Below are positions 15,457 through 23,769 of a stretch of DNA of 36,755 nt, in pieces; the stretch's first letter is position 1, and each line of letters starts with the position of its first letter. The DNA is taken from NCBI GenBank assembly GCA_027063505.1, contig JAMORO010000027.1:1-36755 (forward strand), written 5' to 3'. The translations under genes and the position numbers were made by a program. This stretch comes from Sulfurimonas sp. GTDB taxonomy: Bacteria > Campylobacterota > Campylobacteria > Campylobacterales > Sulfurimonadaceae. The notes under the pieces are model-generated. The model was given only the letters and a program-made list of their open reading frames with translations. It did no database searches and was not told the origin of the DNA.

Positions 15457-16929
15457 ATGATTCGACTCTTATTGTCTGTTATACTAATCTTTATCTCAAC
15501 TTCACTCTATGCATCATCACAACGAATTGCCCTTGTTATAGGAAACAACAACTACCCTACTCCTAATAATCTCTATAATCCAGTCAATGATACACTACTC
15601 ATCTCACAGCGTTTAAAAACAGCAGGGTTTAAAGTCATACTGATTAATAATGCAACTAAACAGGAGACAGATAGTGCTTTAAAAAGATTCCAACAAGAGC
15701 TTACTCCTGAGACTACAGGGCTATTTTATTTTGCAGGGCATGGAGTTGAGATAGATGCTACAAACTATCTTGTCCCCATTAATGCCAACTTTCAAAATGA
15801 AGATATGTTAAAAACAACTTCACTTGATATCAGTAAAGTTGTCAGAATTTTTAAAGAGAGTAGTAATAGACTTAACATCATTATATTAGATGCATGTAGA
15901 GATAATCCCCTTAGAAACAATACAAAAAAGGGGCTTGCTCCCTTTGTCTCACCCCAAGGACTTTTTGTTGCATACTCTGCACAAGCAGGAGAAAAAGCAC
16001 TCGATGGTCCTAAAGATGGAAATAGCCCTTTTGCAAAAAGTTTAGCAGAAAATATACTATCAGGTAAAGATATAGAGGCTACTTTTAAACAGACACGAAT
16101 AGATGTCTATAACAGAACAAAAGCGAAGCAGAGACCAAGTACATATAGTGAGATATTGGCACCTTTTTACTTTGTAAAAAAAGTCACTACACGTGGATTA
16201 AAAAGAGCTCACACGCTAAAGAGAACTACCAGTGTAAATTTTATCCGCCATAAACGCTATATAGAGCCACAACTTGTTCTTATAAAAGCTGGTAAATATA
16301 TCAAAGGAAATAATGATGACTTTGAGTCTGCACCAGAGCATGAAGTAGTTATTCAAAAAGAGTTTTATGTAGGTGCTTATGAGGTTAGTTTTGAAGAGTA
16401 TGATATGTTTACAACTTCTACCGGTTGGATAGAGGCAGAAGATAATGGCTGGGGAAGAGGTAAACATCCTGTTATAAATATCTCCTATATAGATGCAAGT
16501 GCTTATATAAAATGGCTCTCAAAAAAGAGTAAAAAGCACTATAGACTTCTAACGGAGAATGAGTGGGAGTATATTGCTCGTGCAGGATCAAATACTATTT
16601 ATGGTTTTAGTGATGATGAGGCAGAGCTCGAGCTCTATGCATGGTATAAAAACAACTCAAATCATCACCCTCATAAGATAGGTACAAAAAAAGCAAATAA
16701 ATTTGGTCTCTATGATATTTTAGGAAATGTTGCCGAAATAACAGACTCCAGTTTTTATGCTTATGACTCTACAGAGTATCTCAACGGAGATAACAACTCT
16801 GATATCAAGGTTCTTAGAGGTGGCACATACTATAGTGAATATGATGTACTAGAAGTCTATAAACGCCAAGAGATAAGTGAGAGTTCTAAAACCAAGTCAA
16901 CTGGATTTAGAGTAGTACTAGAGAAATAA
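15457..16929 (+). CDS. Periplasmic caspase-family (C14) protease fused to an FGE/SUMF1-like domain
   Basis: 490 residues. The signal peptide MIRLLLSVILIFISTSLYA predicts export. Residues 22-240 are a caspase (peptidase C14, metacaspase-like) domain: RIALVIGNNNYPTPNNLYNP, the catalytic His95 in FYFAGHGVE and the catalytic Cys147 in IIILDACRDNP. Residues about 270-488 are a formylglycine-generating-enzyme/sulfatase-modifying fold: MFTTSTGW, RLLTENEWEYIARAG, FGLYDILGNVAEI, VLRGGTYYS and TGFRVVLEK. Cysteines expected for a copper-type FGE catalyst are absent in this half, so it is more likely a binding (C-type-lectin-like) module. AAAGGAGG is an excellent ribosome-binding site. Confidence 0.9.
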   Translation: MIRLLLSVILIFISTSLYASSQRIALVIGNNNYPTPNNLYNPVNDTLLISQRLKTAGFKVILINNATKQETDSALKRFQQELTPETTGLFYFAGHGVEIDATNYLVPINANFQNEDMLKTTSLDISKVVRIFKESSNRLNIIILDACRDNPLRNNTKKGLAPFVSPQGLFVAYSAQAGEKALDGPKDGNSPFAKSLAENILSGKDIEATFKQTRIDVYNRTKAKQRPSTYSEILAPFYFVKKVTTRGLKRAHTLKRTTSVNFIRHKRYIEPQLVLIKAGKYIKGNNDDFESAPEHEVVIQKEFYVGAYEVSFEEYDMFTTSTGWIEAEDNGWGRGKHPVINISYIDASAYIKWLSKKSKKHYRLLTENEWEYIARAGSNTIYGFSDDEAELELYAWYKNNSNHHPHKIGTKKANKFGLYDILGNVAEITDSSFYAYDSTEYLNGDNNSDIKVLRGGTYYSEYDVLEVYKRQEISESSKTKSTGFRVVLEK

Positions 16930-16947
16930 CTATCTTCTAGTTATTTC
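16923..16947. terminator. Symmetric hairpin between convergent genes
   Basis: GAAATAACT (16923-16931), loop ATCTTCT, AGTTATTTC (16939-16947): a perfect 9-bp stem containing the caspase stop codon and filling the 18-base gap to the convergent gene. The T-tracts are poor, so it may be a weak bidirectional terminator. Confidence 0.5.
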
Positions 16948-18327
16948 CTACTTCATGGTAGTGAAACTCATCACATCTTCACTACTCTCGAGTTTTCCTG
17001 TCCGCTTAGGACGAAGCCCTCTTGTATGTTTTAATGCTTTTTTAATCTTTTTAGAAATTATATAATAGCCACTCTCTTCATCATACTCTACTTGTGGTAA
17101 TTTTTTTATCTTTTTATTTGAAGCTATGACTTGCAAACTCTCTATTCCAAATGGTGCTTCTACAGTAAAAGCACCAAGACTCATCCATTTTGAAGCGTCA
17201 TCAGCATTTACAAACTTAACAAAACGGCTACTCCCGCTTCCTTCACTTAACTCTAAAAGATATGACATTTTGGTATCTTGTGTTTGTGTGTATCCCACCA
17301 CATAATAATAACCCATTTTATTGAGCTTTACAAAGAGTTCTACCTCTTCACCTTTTTCAAAAAGAAGGTTTTCACTCCCTCTATTTGTACTTAGAGTTAC
17401 TTTTAGAGAGCTTGAGAGTGCTACACCCTGAGTAAGTAGTGTAGTAAAGTCTACAGCTTGTGGTTTTGTACCAATACCCTCATAGGCTTTGGCATTAATA
17501 ACAACTGTTTTAGATTTTACAATCTCTTTTGTCTCTATATCCAAAAGTTGCATATTTAAAATCATCGATTTTTTCAGGACTATATACTCACCAACTAAGA
17601 TATATTTAGCATTATAGAGACTACTAGCGACATCTAACTTCCCCTTGAGTTGTGTTAAAAGTGCAGAACCAAATTCTGCTATAGTTTTACTATTTACGAT
17701 ATGAGGAGGATAGATAAAAATAGACCTCTCTTTAAAGGCTGTTCCAAGAACAGAAGTTGCTAAATCTAAAGTGTCAATATCTGTACTCAGTTTTACTATT
17801 TCACTCTCTACTTGCACCTGTGTAATCTTAGGAGTATATTTTATTTGTGGTGCTAAGAGTATCGCAACACTTCTATATCTCTCGTACTCTTTCGTAAGTG
17901 CATAGAGAGTTTCATAAGATGTAAGTTGAAAGTTTTTTGAGTGAGCGTTACGAATCTCTTCTAGAGTAGTTTGCATCTCTCTGTTGAGTAATTCGAGCTT
18001 TTTCTTATATAAATTTGCTGACTTTTTTGTGAGAAGCCGTACTTGAACCTCTTTGAGTTTACTATCCGAGATAGTCTCAAACTCTGCTCCTAAGATAGGA
18101 AGGTTAGAACTCACTTGAGAGTTTAATTCTGATTTTGAGTACTCGTTTGTACTCTCAGTTTTGTAGAGTGTTCTTACCTCACTCTTAATGGCTTGACTCA
18201 TATCAGCAAGTGCATCCACTTTTGCCTCTTTTAGTGAAACTCCATATCCAAGACCACTAATATCTCCAAAGAGAGATGTAGCACTTAAAAGGAGTATTAC
18301 ACTCAATAATGGTAAGATTTTCCTCAT
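16948..18327 (-). CDS. Exported protein with LPP20-like N-terminus and DUF4384-like C-terminus
   Basis: 459 residues. The signal peptide ends near residue 20 (SATSLFG). Residues about 22-110 (ISGLGYGVSLKEAKVDALAD then MSQAIKSEV) look like the LPP20/flagellar-assembly-lipoprotein family. The middle (180-290: TAFKERSIFIYPPHIV, KYILVGEYIVLKKSMILNMQ) resembles a CsgG/FlgO-type fold. Residues about 308-405 (VTLSTNRGSENLLFEKGEEV, then GYYYVVGYTQ) match the DUF4384 pattern, a domain often found with caspase-like proteins. The gene faces the caspase gene tail to tail. A role as the caspase module's surface or envelope partner is inference from this domain association and proximity. Confidence 0.7.
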   Translation of the reverse strand: MRKILPLLSVILLLSATSLFGDISGLGYGVSLKEAKVDALADMSQAIKSEVRTLYKTESTNEYSKSELNSQVSSNLPILGAEFETISDSKLKEVQVRLLTKKSANLYKKKLELLNREMQTTLEEIRNAHSKNFQLTSYETLYALTKEYERYRSVAILLAPQIKYTPKITQVQVESEIVKLSTDIDTLDLATSVLGTAFKERSIFIYPPHIVNSKTIAEFGSALLTQLKGKLDVASSLYNAKYILVGEYIVLKKSMILNMQLLDIETKEIVKSKTVVINAKAYEGIGTKPQAVDFTTLLTQGVALSSSLKVTLSTNRGSENLLFEKGEEVELFVKLNKMGYYYVVGYTQTQDTKMSYLLELSEGSGSSRFVKFVNADDASKWMSLGAFTVEAPFGIESLQVIASNKKIKKLPQVEYDEESGYYIISKKIKKALKHTRGLRPKRTGKLESSEDVMSFTTMK

Positions 18328-18344
18328 ATAAACACCTTTTTCAC

Positions 18345-18881
18345 TTATGTTATTTGAATAAGTGTTTTATTAACACCTTCTAACTTATGATTTATCTGAT
18401 GTGCAAGGTTTTTATAAAGTGTTGCTAGTGCAGGAGCACAAAAATCCATATTTTCTTCATCTATACAAAAGGAGAGGAGTGTTGCTTGCTCACTCGAACA
18501 TATTACTGTAGCATTTCTCTTCTCTTGAAATATGGCAGCACTCTCCCCAAATGTATCTCGAGCCTTTAAGATCCCCACTTTATGAGAGCCAACAAAAACA
18601 CTAAACTCTCCAGATAGTATAAAATAGATCGCATTTGAAATATCACCCTGATCAACAACAAGATCTTTTTTATCATACTTTATAAATTTCAAATCATAAA
18701 TAATAGCTTTTAGCTCTTGTGGATCTATGTTTGCAATAAGAGAAATTCTATTCTGCACACTTAAAAGTTTTTTCATTATTTTCGATTCAGTATTATCAAT
18801 TTTTCGAGTTAACTCTAAAAAAGTATCTATATCCTCTTCATCATATACAACATTGTGTATCATTTGTAAATCCTTGCACAT
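18345..18881 (-). CDS. Stand-alone cyclic-nucleotide-binding (CRP-like sensor) protein
   Basis: 178 residues. Residues 45-150 are a cNMP-binding beta roll: VVDQGDISNAIYFILSGEFS and an intact phosphate-binding cassette FGESAAIFQEKRNATV (111-126), with Glu113 and Arg122 in the ribose- and phosphate-binding places. There is no C-terminal helix-turn-helix DNA-binding domain, unlike CRP/FNR. It therefore probably senses a cyclic nucleotide and acts by protein contact. It overlaps the upstream gene by 22 bases and lies 17 bases before the exported DUF4384-like gene, giving a three-gene minus-strand operon. Confidence 0.82.
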   Translation of the reverse strand: MCKDLQMIHNVVYDEEDIDTFLELTRKIDNTESKIMKKLLSVQNRISLIANIDPQELKAIIYDLKFIKYDKKDLVVDQGDISNAIYFILSGEFSVFVGSHKVGILKARDTFGESAAIFQEKRNATVICSSEQATLLSFCIDEENMDFCAPALATLYKNLAHQINHKLEGVNKTLIQIT

Positions 18882-19567
18882 TTTTGTAAATATTTATAGT
18901 TATCAGAATAGGGTAAAGTAACTTTTAATCTGTAGTTTATATATTTTTTACTACTAGCATGTTCCCCTAGTTTGAGTGTCCTTAAAAAATGGCTTATTAT
19001 TTCTGACTCTTTAGCATACATCCATAAAAGTTTATCAAGGTAGTAGATTTTTGTATTTAAAATAGATTTCAAAGTAGCTATGAAATCTTTATTTATCAAT
19101 AAAATATCTGCTGTAAAATACTCATAATAGATTGCTTTCATCTCACGATAGTGTTCATTTAAAATCTCTTTTGTCTCTTGCTCATATTCACTTAATGCCA
19201 CACTTTTCTGTAACTCCATAAGGCCTTTAAACATCTCTTGAAAAAGAGGTGAGTTCTTTAAAAAATACTCTTGAAAGATTTTGCTAATATTTTTTTCATT
19301 TTCCAAGAGCTTCAAATACTGCTTATGAATAATGATTACATCACGGTTTAACTTCTCAAAAGTACCATTAATAAAACGAAAATCAAGATTTGTAAAATGT
19401 TTTATAGTAGTCATCAAAAAATCATAAGTCAAAAAATAATTCTGCTTTGGCTGGTATAATTTATGAGACTCAATAAAATCTATATTAATATCAACAAGTT
19501 CAAAATACTCATCAAAAAACCTATCATTAAATTGTGCAATTTCATCTTCAATCATCTTTGTAGTCAT
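18860..19567 (-). CDS. Unknown helical cytoplasmic protein
   Basis: 235 residues, no signal peptide or membrane helix. It is rich in Phe, Tyr, Lys and Glu, and mostly helical (IFQEYFLKNSPLFQEMFKGL, EILNEHYREMKAIYYEYFTA). It is the first gene of the minus-strand operon, and its last 22 bases overlap the start of the cNMP-binding gene. This suggests tight translational coupling and perhaps a complex. I recognise no family. Confidence 0.6.
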   Translation of the reverse strand: MTTKMIEDEIAQFNDRFFDEYFELVDINIDFIESHKLYQPKQNYFLTYDFLMTTIKHFTNLDFRFINGTFEKLNRDVIIIHKQYLKLLENEKNISKIFQEYFLKNSPLFQEMFKGLMELQKSVALSEYEQETKEILNEHYREMKAIYYEYFTADILLINKDFIATLKSILNTKIYYLDKLLWMYAKESEIISHFLRTLKLGEHASSKKYINYRLKVTLPYSDNYKYLQKCARIYK

Positions 19568-19611
19568 GTAATGATTATAGCACTTTTATATTGAATTAGA
19601 TACAATCTCGA

Positions 19612-20667
19612 ATGTTATTATATATTCATATTCCATTTTGTGACTCCAAATGTTCCTACTGTGCTTTTAACTCCTATGTTGATAAGTTTCACCTCAAACA
19701 AGAGTATATGCAAGCACTCAAACTCCAACTTGAGTTTGAGCTACAGCGTTTTAAAGCGACAAAGAGTTCAATAGAGACACTCTTTATAGGAGGAGGTACA
19801 CCCTCTACTGTATCCCCTGAACTCTATGCTCCAATATTTGAGATTTTAAAACCCTACTTTCAAAATGATATAGAGATTACAAGTGAAGCAAATCCTAATA
19901 GTGCAACTTATGAGTGGCTAGAAGGGATGAAGAGACTTGGTGTAAATCGTATAAGTTTTGGTGTACAGAGTTTTGATGCAAAAAAATTAAAACTACTTAA
20001 TCGTGCTCACACTCCTGAAATGGCTAAAGAAGCCATACAAAATGCAAAAAAGATAGGCTATGAGAATCTCTCACTTGATATCATCTATGCTACATTAGGA
20101 GACACTAAAGAGCTTATAGCAAATGATCTTGAGATAGCATTTACTCTTCCCATAAATCATATCAGTGCCTATGCTCTTACCATCGAAGAGGGAACTGCCT
20201 TTGAGTCAAAACCTCAAATGAGTGCCGAAGAGTTAGAGCTAACTTCATGGATATTTGAAACTATCCAACAAAAAGGTCTCCCCCAATATGAGATTAGTAA
20301 CTTTGGGAACTACCAATCTACACATAACTTAGGTTACTGGAGATACAAAGAGTATATTGGTGTTGGAGCAGGAGCTGTTGGGAAACTAGGACTAAAACGC
20401 TACTACCCAAACACCATTATCCAAGAGTATATCAAAAACCCTACAGAGATAAGAGAGGAGCAACTAGATGAAGAGGATAGAAAAATAGAACAGTTTTTTC
20501 TCGGTATGCGCTCATGTGTCGGTATAGATAAAAATCTTATGTCAAAAAGTGAACTCAAACAGGCGGATATCTTAGTTATTGAAAAAAAACTAAAGTATAA
20601 AAATGGTGTTTATTACAACCCTGAGTATCTCTTAGCAGATGAAATTACTCTCTTTTTAACTGCATAA
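19612..20667 (+). CDS. hemW: Radical SAM protein HemW (coproporphyrinogen oxidase-like)
   Basis: 351 residues. The radical-SAM cluster motif is CDSKCSYCAF (Cys10, Cys14, Cys17). It lacks the fourth cysteine that marks true HemN (CxxxCxxCxC), so the haem-chaperone HemW is the better name. Further motifs are ETLFIGGGTPSTV, ITSEANPNS, INRISFGVQSFD-like VNRISFGVQSFD and YEISNFGN. The ATG at 19612 has no Shine-Dalgarno; TACAAT just upstream could give a nearly leaderless mRNA. Confidence 0.92.
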   Translation: MLLYIHIPFCDSKCSYCAFNSYVDKFHLKQEYMQALKLQLEFELQRFKATKSSIETLFIGGGTPSTVSPELYAPIFEILKPYFQNDIEITSEANPNSATYEWLEGMKRLGVNRISFGVQSFDAKKLKLLNRAHTPEMAKEAIQNAKKIGYENLSLDIIYATLGDTKELIANDLEIAFTLPINHISAYALTIEEGTAFESKPQMSAEELELTSWIFETIQQKGLPQYEISNFGNYQSTHNLGYWRYKEYIGVGAGAVGKLGLKRYYPNTIIQEYIKNPTEIREEQLDEEDRKIEQFFLGMRSCVGIDKNLMSKSELKQADILVIEKKLKYKNGVYYNPEYLLADEITLFLTA

Positions 20668-20731
20668 TCACTCTTTAATCATTCTTTAGATAAAATCTCA
20701 ACCAATAATGAAATAACTATGAAGGCTTCAC

Positions 20732-21127
20732 ATGTTTGGTATGGGTTTTACTGAAATACTTATAATCGCTGTCATCGCCATCCTCTTTTTAGGACCAGAT
20801 AAACTTCCAGGTGCTATGGTTGATATTGCTAAATTTTTTAGAAGTACTAAAAACGCTATTAGCTCTGTAAAAGATACTCTTGAAGAGGAGATTCATGTAG
20901 CAGACATTAAAAAAGAGGCTCTTGCATATAAAGAAGAGCTTACAAAAGCATCTTCTGAAATTACAAATGTTACAAATATGAATATGAACAGCATCACAGA
21001 TACACTCTTGGCAGATGATGATGTTGATGTAGTTGTAGATAAACGTGATAAAGAAGAAGATGTAGTGACATTTAAAAAAAAGAAGAAAAAAGAAACTCCT
21101 AAAGAAGAAGAGAAAATAGATGTTTGA
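20732..21127 (+). CDS. tatB: Twin-arginine translocase subunit TatB
   Basis: 131 residues. One N-terminal membrane helix (residues 5-21, MGFTEILIIAVIAILFLGP) is followed by the hinge GPDKLPGAM and an amphipathic helix VDIAKFFRSTKNAISSV. A long charged tail rich in Lys and Glu follows. TatB with TatC forms the receptor for twin-arginine signal peptides. The length and an immediately following tatC (8-base overlap) favour TatB over TatA. AAGG lies 6 bases before the ATG. Confidence 0.92.
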   Translation: MFGMGFTEILIIAVIAILFLGPDKLPGAMVDIAKFFRSTKNAISSVKDTLEEEIHVADIKKEALAYKEELTKASSEITNVTNMNMNSITDTLLADDDVDVVVDKRDKEEDVVTFKKKKKKETPKEEEKIDV

Positions 21128-21932
21128 TGAACTCCGCCCCCACCTTGTAGAGCTAAGAAAAAGATTAGGAATTTCGGTAGCAAGTCTCATCATTATGTTC
21201 TTTGTTATGTTCGCATTTCATGAAGCTATCCTTAACTGGATGGTTGAACCACTTAACATTGCCCTTATTGAAGTAGGAAAAAAGTCTGTGCATGCTGCAG
21301 ATGGGATGATTACCACTTCTCAGGTTGGGGGTGCATTTTTTGTAGCACTTAAAGTCTCATTCTTTGCAGCAATTTTAGCTTCTATTCCTGTTATACTTTC
21401 ACAAATCTGGATGTTTATAGCACCAGGTCTCTATGCAAATGAGAAAAAGATGGTTATTCCCTTTGTTATTGGGGGTACTACAATGTTTCTCAGTGGTGTT
21501 CTGTTTGCCTACTATGTAGTAACTCCTTTTGGCTTTGACTTTCTCATCACCTTTGGTAGTTTTAAGTTTACACCACTTATAAATATCGAAGATTATGTAG
21601 GTTTTTTCACAAAGATTATGTTTGGTTTTGGCTTAGCATTTCAACTCCCTGTATTTGCTTACTTTTTAGCACTTCTTGGACTTGTAAATGACAAACAGAT
21701 GATAGCATTTTTCAAATATGCTATCGTTATTATCTTTATCGTTGCAGCCCTTCTTACACCGCCAGATGTTCTTACACAACTACTTATGGCTGGACCACTT
21801 ATTATCCTTTATGGTGCTTCTATTCTTATAGTCAAAGCTGTAAATCCAGCAAAAGATGAAGATGATGAAGACGAGGATGATGATGAAGAAGATCAAGAAA
21901 TTTTAACTAAAACGCCATCAGAAAAAGAGTAG
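21120..21932 (+). CDS. tatC: Twin-arginine translocase subunit TatC
   Basis: 270 residues with six hydrophobic helices. The N-terminal cytoplasmic signature is LRPHLVELRKRLGIS, and the family motifs QIWMFIAPGLYANEKK and FGLAFQLPVFAYFLALLGLV are present. The C-terminus is a very acidic tail (DEDDEDEDDDEEDQEI) not found in E. coli TatC. It overlaps tatB by 8 bases and is followed three bases later by queA. Confidence 0.96.
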   Translation: MFDELRPHLVELRKRLGISVASLIIMFFVMFAFHEAILNWMVEPLNIALIEVGKKSVHAADGMITTSQVGGAFFVALKVSFFAAILASIPVILSQIWMFIAPGLYANEKKMVIPFVIGGTTMFLSGVLFAYYVVTPFGFDFLITFGSFKFTPLINIEDYVGFFTKIMFGFGLAFQLPVFAYFLALLGLVNDKQMIAFFKYAIVIIFIVAALLTPPDVLTQLLMAGPLIILYGASILIVKAVNPAKDEDDEDEDDDEEDQEILTKTPSEKE

Positions 21933-21935
21933 CAA

Positions 21936-22970
21936 ATGGTAGAAATATCTGCCGAACTTCTCACACAAAGCTATGATTTCACTCTTCCTGAGGAGCTCAT
22001 AGCAACTCACCCAGCCTCACCACGAGACCATGCAAAACTTCTTATTTATGATAGAAAAACTGATACTATTACACACGACTACTTTTACAACTTTGAAAAA
22101 TACATTCCTGAAAATACGGCACTTATTTTTAACGATACCAAAGTTATAAAAGCAAGACTATTTGGTTTTAAACCCAGCGGTGGGAAGATAGAACTACTTA
22201 TAAATAGAGCTCTTAATGCACATGATATCAATGTTTACATCCGTGGAAAAGTAAAAGTAGGTACAATCATAAACTTTGATGAATCCCTTACAGCAGAAGT
22301 TAAAATACTCAATGAAGATGGAAGCAGAGTCGTAAACTTCTCTCAAGAAGAGATACCACTCCGTTTTGAAGCACTTCTTCCTATCATAGACAAGATAGGT
22401 CATATTCCACTTCCACCATATATACAAAGAGAGGATAATGAAGAGGATGCAAGCGAGTACCAAACAGTTTTTGCTCGTGAAGAGGGAGCCGTTGCAGCAC
22501 CTACTGCGTCTCTTCATTTTACAGATGAACAACATGCAAGAATCTGTAAAAATCATAAACATGCCTATGTAACACTTCATGTAGGAAGCGGTACCTTTAA
22601 ACCTGTCGATGCAACAGTAATTACCGAACATCCAATGCATTCAGAATACTACAACATTTCTGATGCAGCTAAAAAAATACTTGATGGGCATCTCCCTGTA
22701 TTAAGTATAGGGACCACTTCTACTAGAACTGTAGAGTTTTATGATAAACATGGAAAAGTGCAAAGTGGTGAAGCAAACCTCTTCCTTCACCCAAACAATA
22801 GACCAAGCCGAGTAAATCATCTACTTACAAACTTTCACCTACCAAAATCTACACTACTTATGTTAGTTGCATCCTTTGTAGGCTTAGAAAAAACTCAAAA
22901 ACTCTACAGCGAAGCTATAAAAGAGAAGTACCGTTTTTACTCTTATGGCGATGCAATGCTTATAATCTAA
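21936..22970 (+). CDS. queA: S-adenosylmethionine:tRNA ribosyltransferase-isomerase QueA
   Basis: 344 residues, the usual length. It transfers ribosyl from SAM to preQ1 at tRNA position 34 in queuosine synthesis. Visible motifs are YDFTLPEELIATHPASPRDH, the mid-part IPLPPYI-like HIPLPPYIQR, VAAPTASLHFT, YVTLHVGSGTFKPV, HSEYYNIS and the C-terminal NHLLTNFHLPKSTLLMLVAS. It starts three bases after tatC and probably shares its transcript. Convergent with dprA, seven bases apart. Confidence 0.96.
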   Translation: MVEISAELLTQSYDFTLPEELIATHPASPRDHAKLLIYDRKTDTITHDYFYNFEKYIPENTALIFNDTKVIKARLFGFKPSGGKIELLINRALNAHDINVYIRGKVKVGTIINFDESLTAEVKILNEDGSRVVNFSQEEIPLRFEALLPIIDKIGHIPLPPYIQREDNEEDASEYQTVFAREEGAVAAPTASLHFTDEQHARICKNHKHAYVTLHVGSGTFKPVDATVITEHPMHSEYYNISDAAKKILDGHLPVLSIGTTSTRTVEFYDKHGKVQSGEANLFLHPNNRPSRVNHLLTNFHLPKSTLLMLVASFVGLEKTQKLYSEAIKEKYRFYSYGDAMLII

Positions 22971-22977
22971 GAAGGAT

Positions 22978-23760
22978 TTAAAGGAGTGTTATCACTCCAT
23001 TTTTCACCGCTATCTCTCCAAGTAGTTCTGCTTCAAACACTCTTGAAGGAAATATTTTTAAAGCTTCATCATAACTAGGGTTAGACTTACAAAACTCTAT
23101 AAACAGATCTTCAGTAGTAGTTTTATTTTTCATCTTTTCCCCGCACAACTCTCTTACAAAAGTATCAATATCATAAATACCTTTTGCTTTTCCCTCTGCT
23201 AGAAGTTTATTTGTCGCCTCACTCTCTCCTATCCTATGAGCAAGTACATAGATCTCTTTTCCCATCTTTTGAGCATACTCTACACTTCTCATACTTCCAG
23301 AGTTTACATCCGCATAGGTAACAATGAGAATATCACCAAGAGCAACAACAAGCTCATTTCTCAGGACAAAGTTATAACGAGTGGAAGGAGAACCTTTTTT
23401 AAACTGGCTTATAACTAAACCTTTTTGCTCTACTTCTTCAATCAATTTAGCATTAATACTCGGATAGCGTTTATCTAGTCCCGTTGCAGCTATGACTATA
23501 GTATTTTCACTTTTAGCTGCCTTATGTGCAATCGCATCTACTCCAATAGCACCACCACTTACGATACAAACACCATTTAAAGAGAGTTTTTGTGCAAGTT
23601 CTTGAGTCTTATGTTTTGCATACTGGTTTGGTTTACGACTACCGATTATTGATATCTTTTTTCTTTGTAAGAATGAAGTATCCCCTAAAAAGTATAACTC
23701 TTTGGGATAACTCTTCATAGCATCTAATTCATTTATATGAAAACTAAACTCTTCTATCAT
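22978..23760 (-). CDS. dprA: DNA-processing protein DprA
   Basis: 260 residues. The Rossmann-like core shows KISIIGSRKPNQYAKHKTQE, VCIVSGGAIGVDAIAHKAA, TIVIAATGLDKRYP, RYNFVLRNELVVALGD and VNSGSMRSVEYAQKMGKEIY. DprA binds incoming single-stranded DNA and loads RecA during natural transformation. The C-terminal 50 residues may be a small winged-helix (DML1-like) domain. Length is like H. pylori DprA. It starts 9 bases after the upstream deacetylase-like gene. Its presence suggests competence, relevant to the recombinant scar at the right end. Confidence 0.94.
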   Translation of the reverse strand: MIEEFSFHINELDAMKSYPKELYFLGDTSFLQRKKISIIGSRKPNQYAKHKTQELAQKLSLNGVCIVSGGAIGVDAIAHKAAKSENTIVIAATGLDKRYPSINAKLIEEVEQKGLVISQFKKGSPSTRYNFVLRNELVVALGDILIVTYADVNSGSMRSVEYAQKMGKEIYVLAHRIGESEATNKLLAEGKAKGIYDIDTFVRELCGEKMKNKTTTEDLFIEFCKSNPSYDEALKIFPSRVFEAELLGEIAVKNGVITLL

Positions 23761-23769
23761 TTTTCATGC

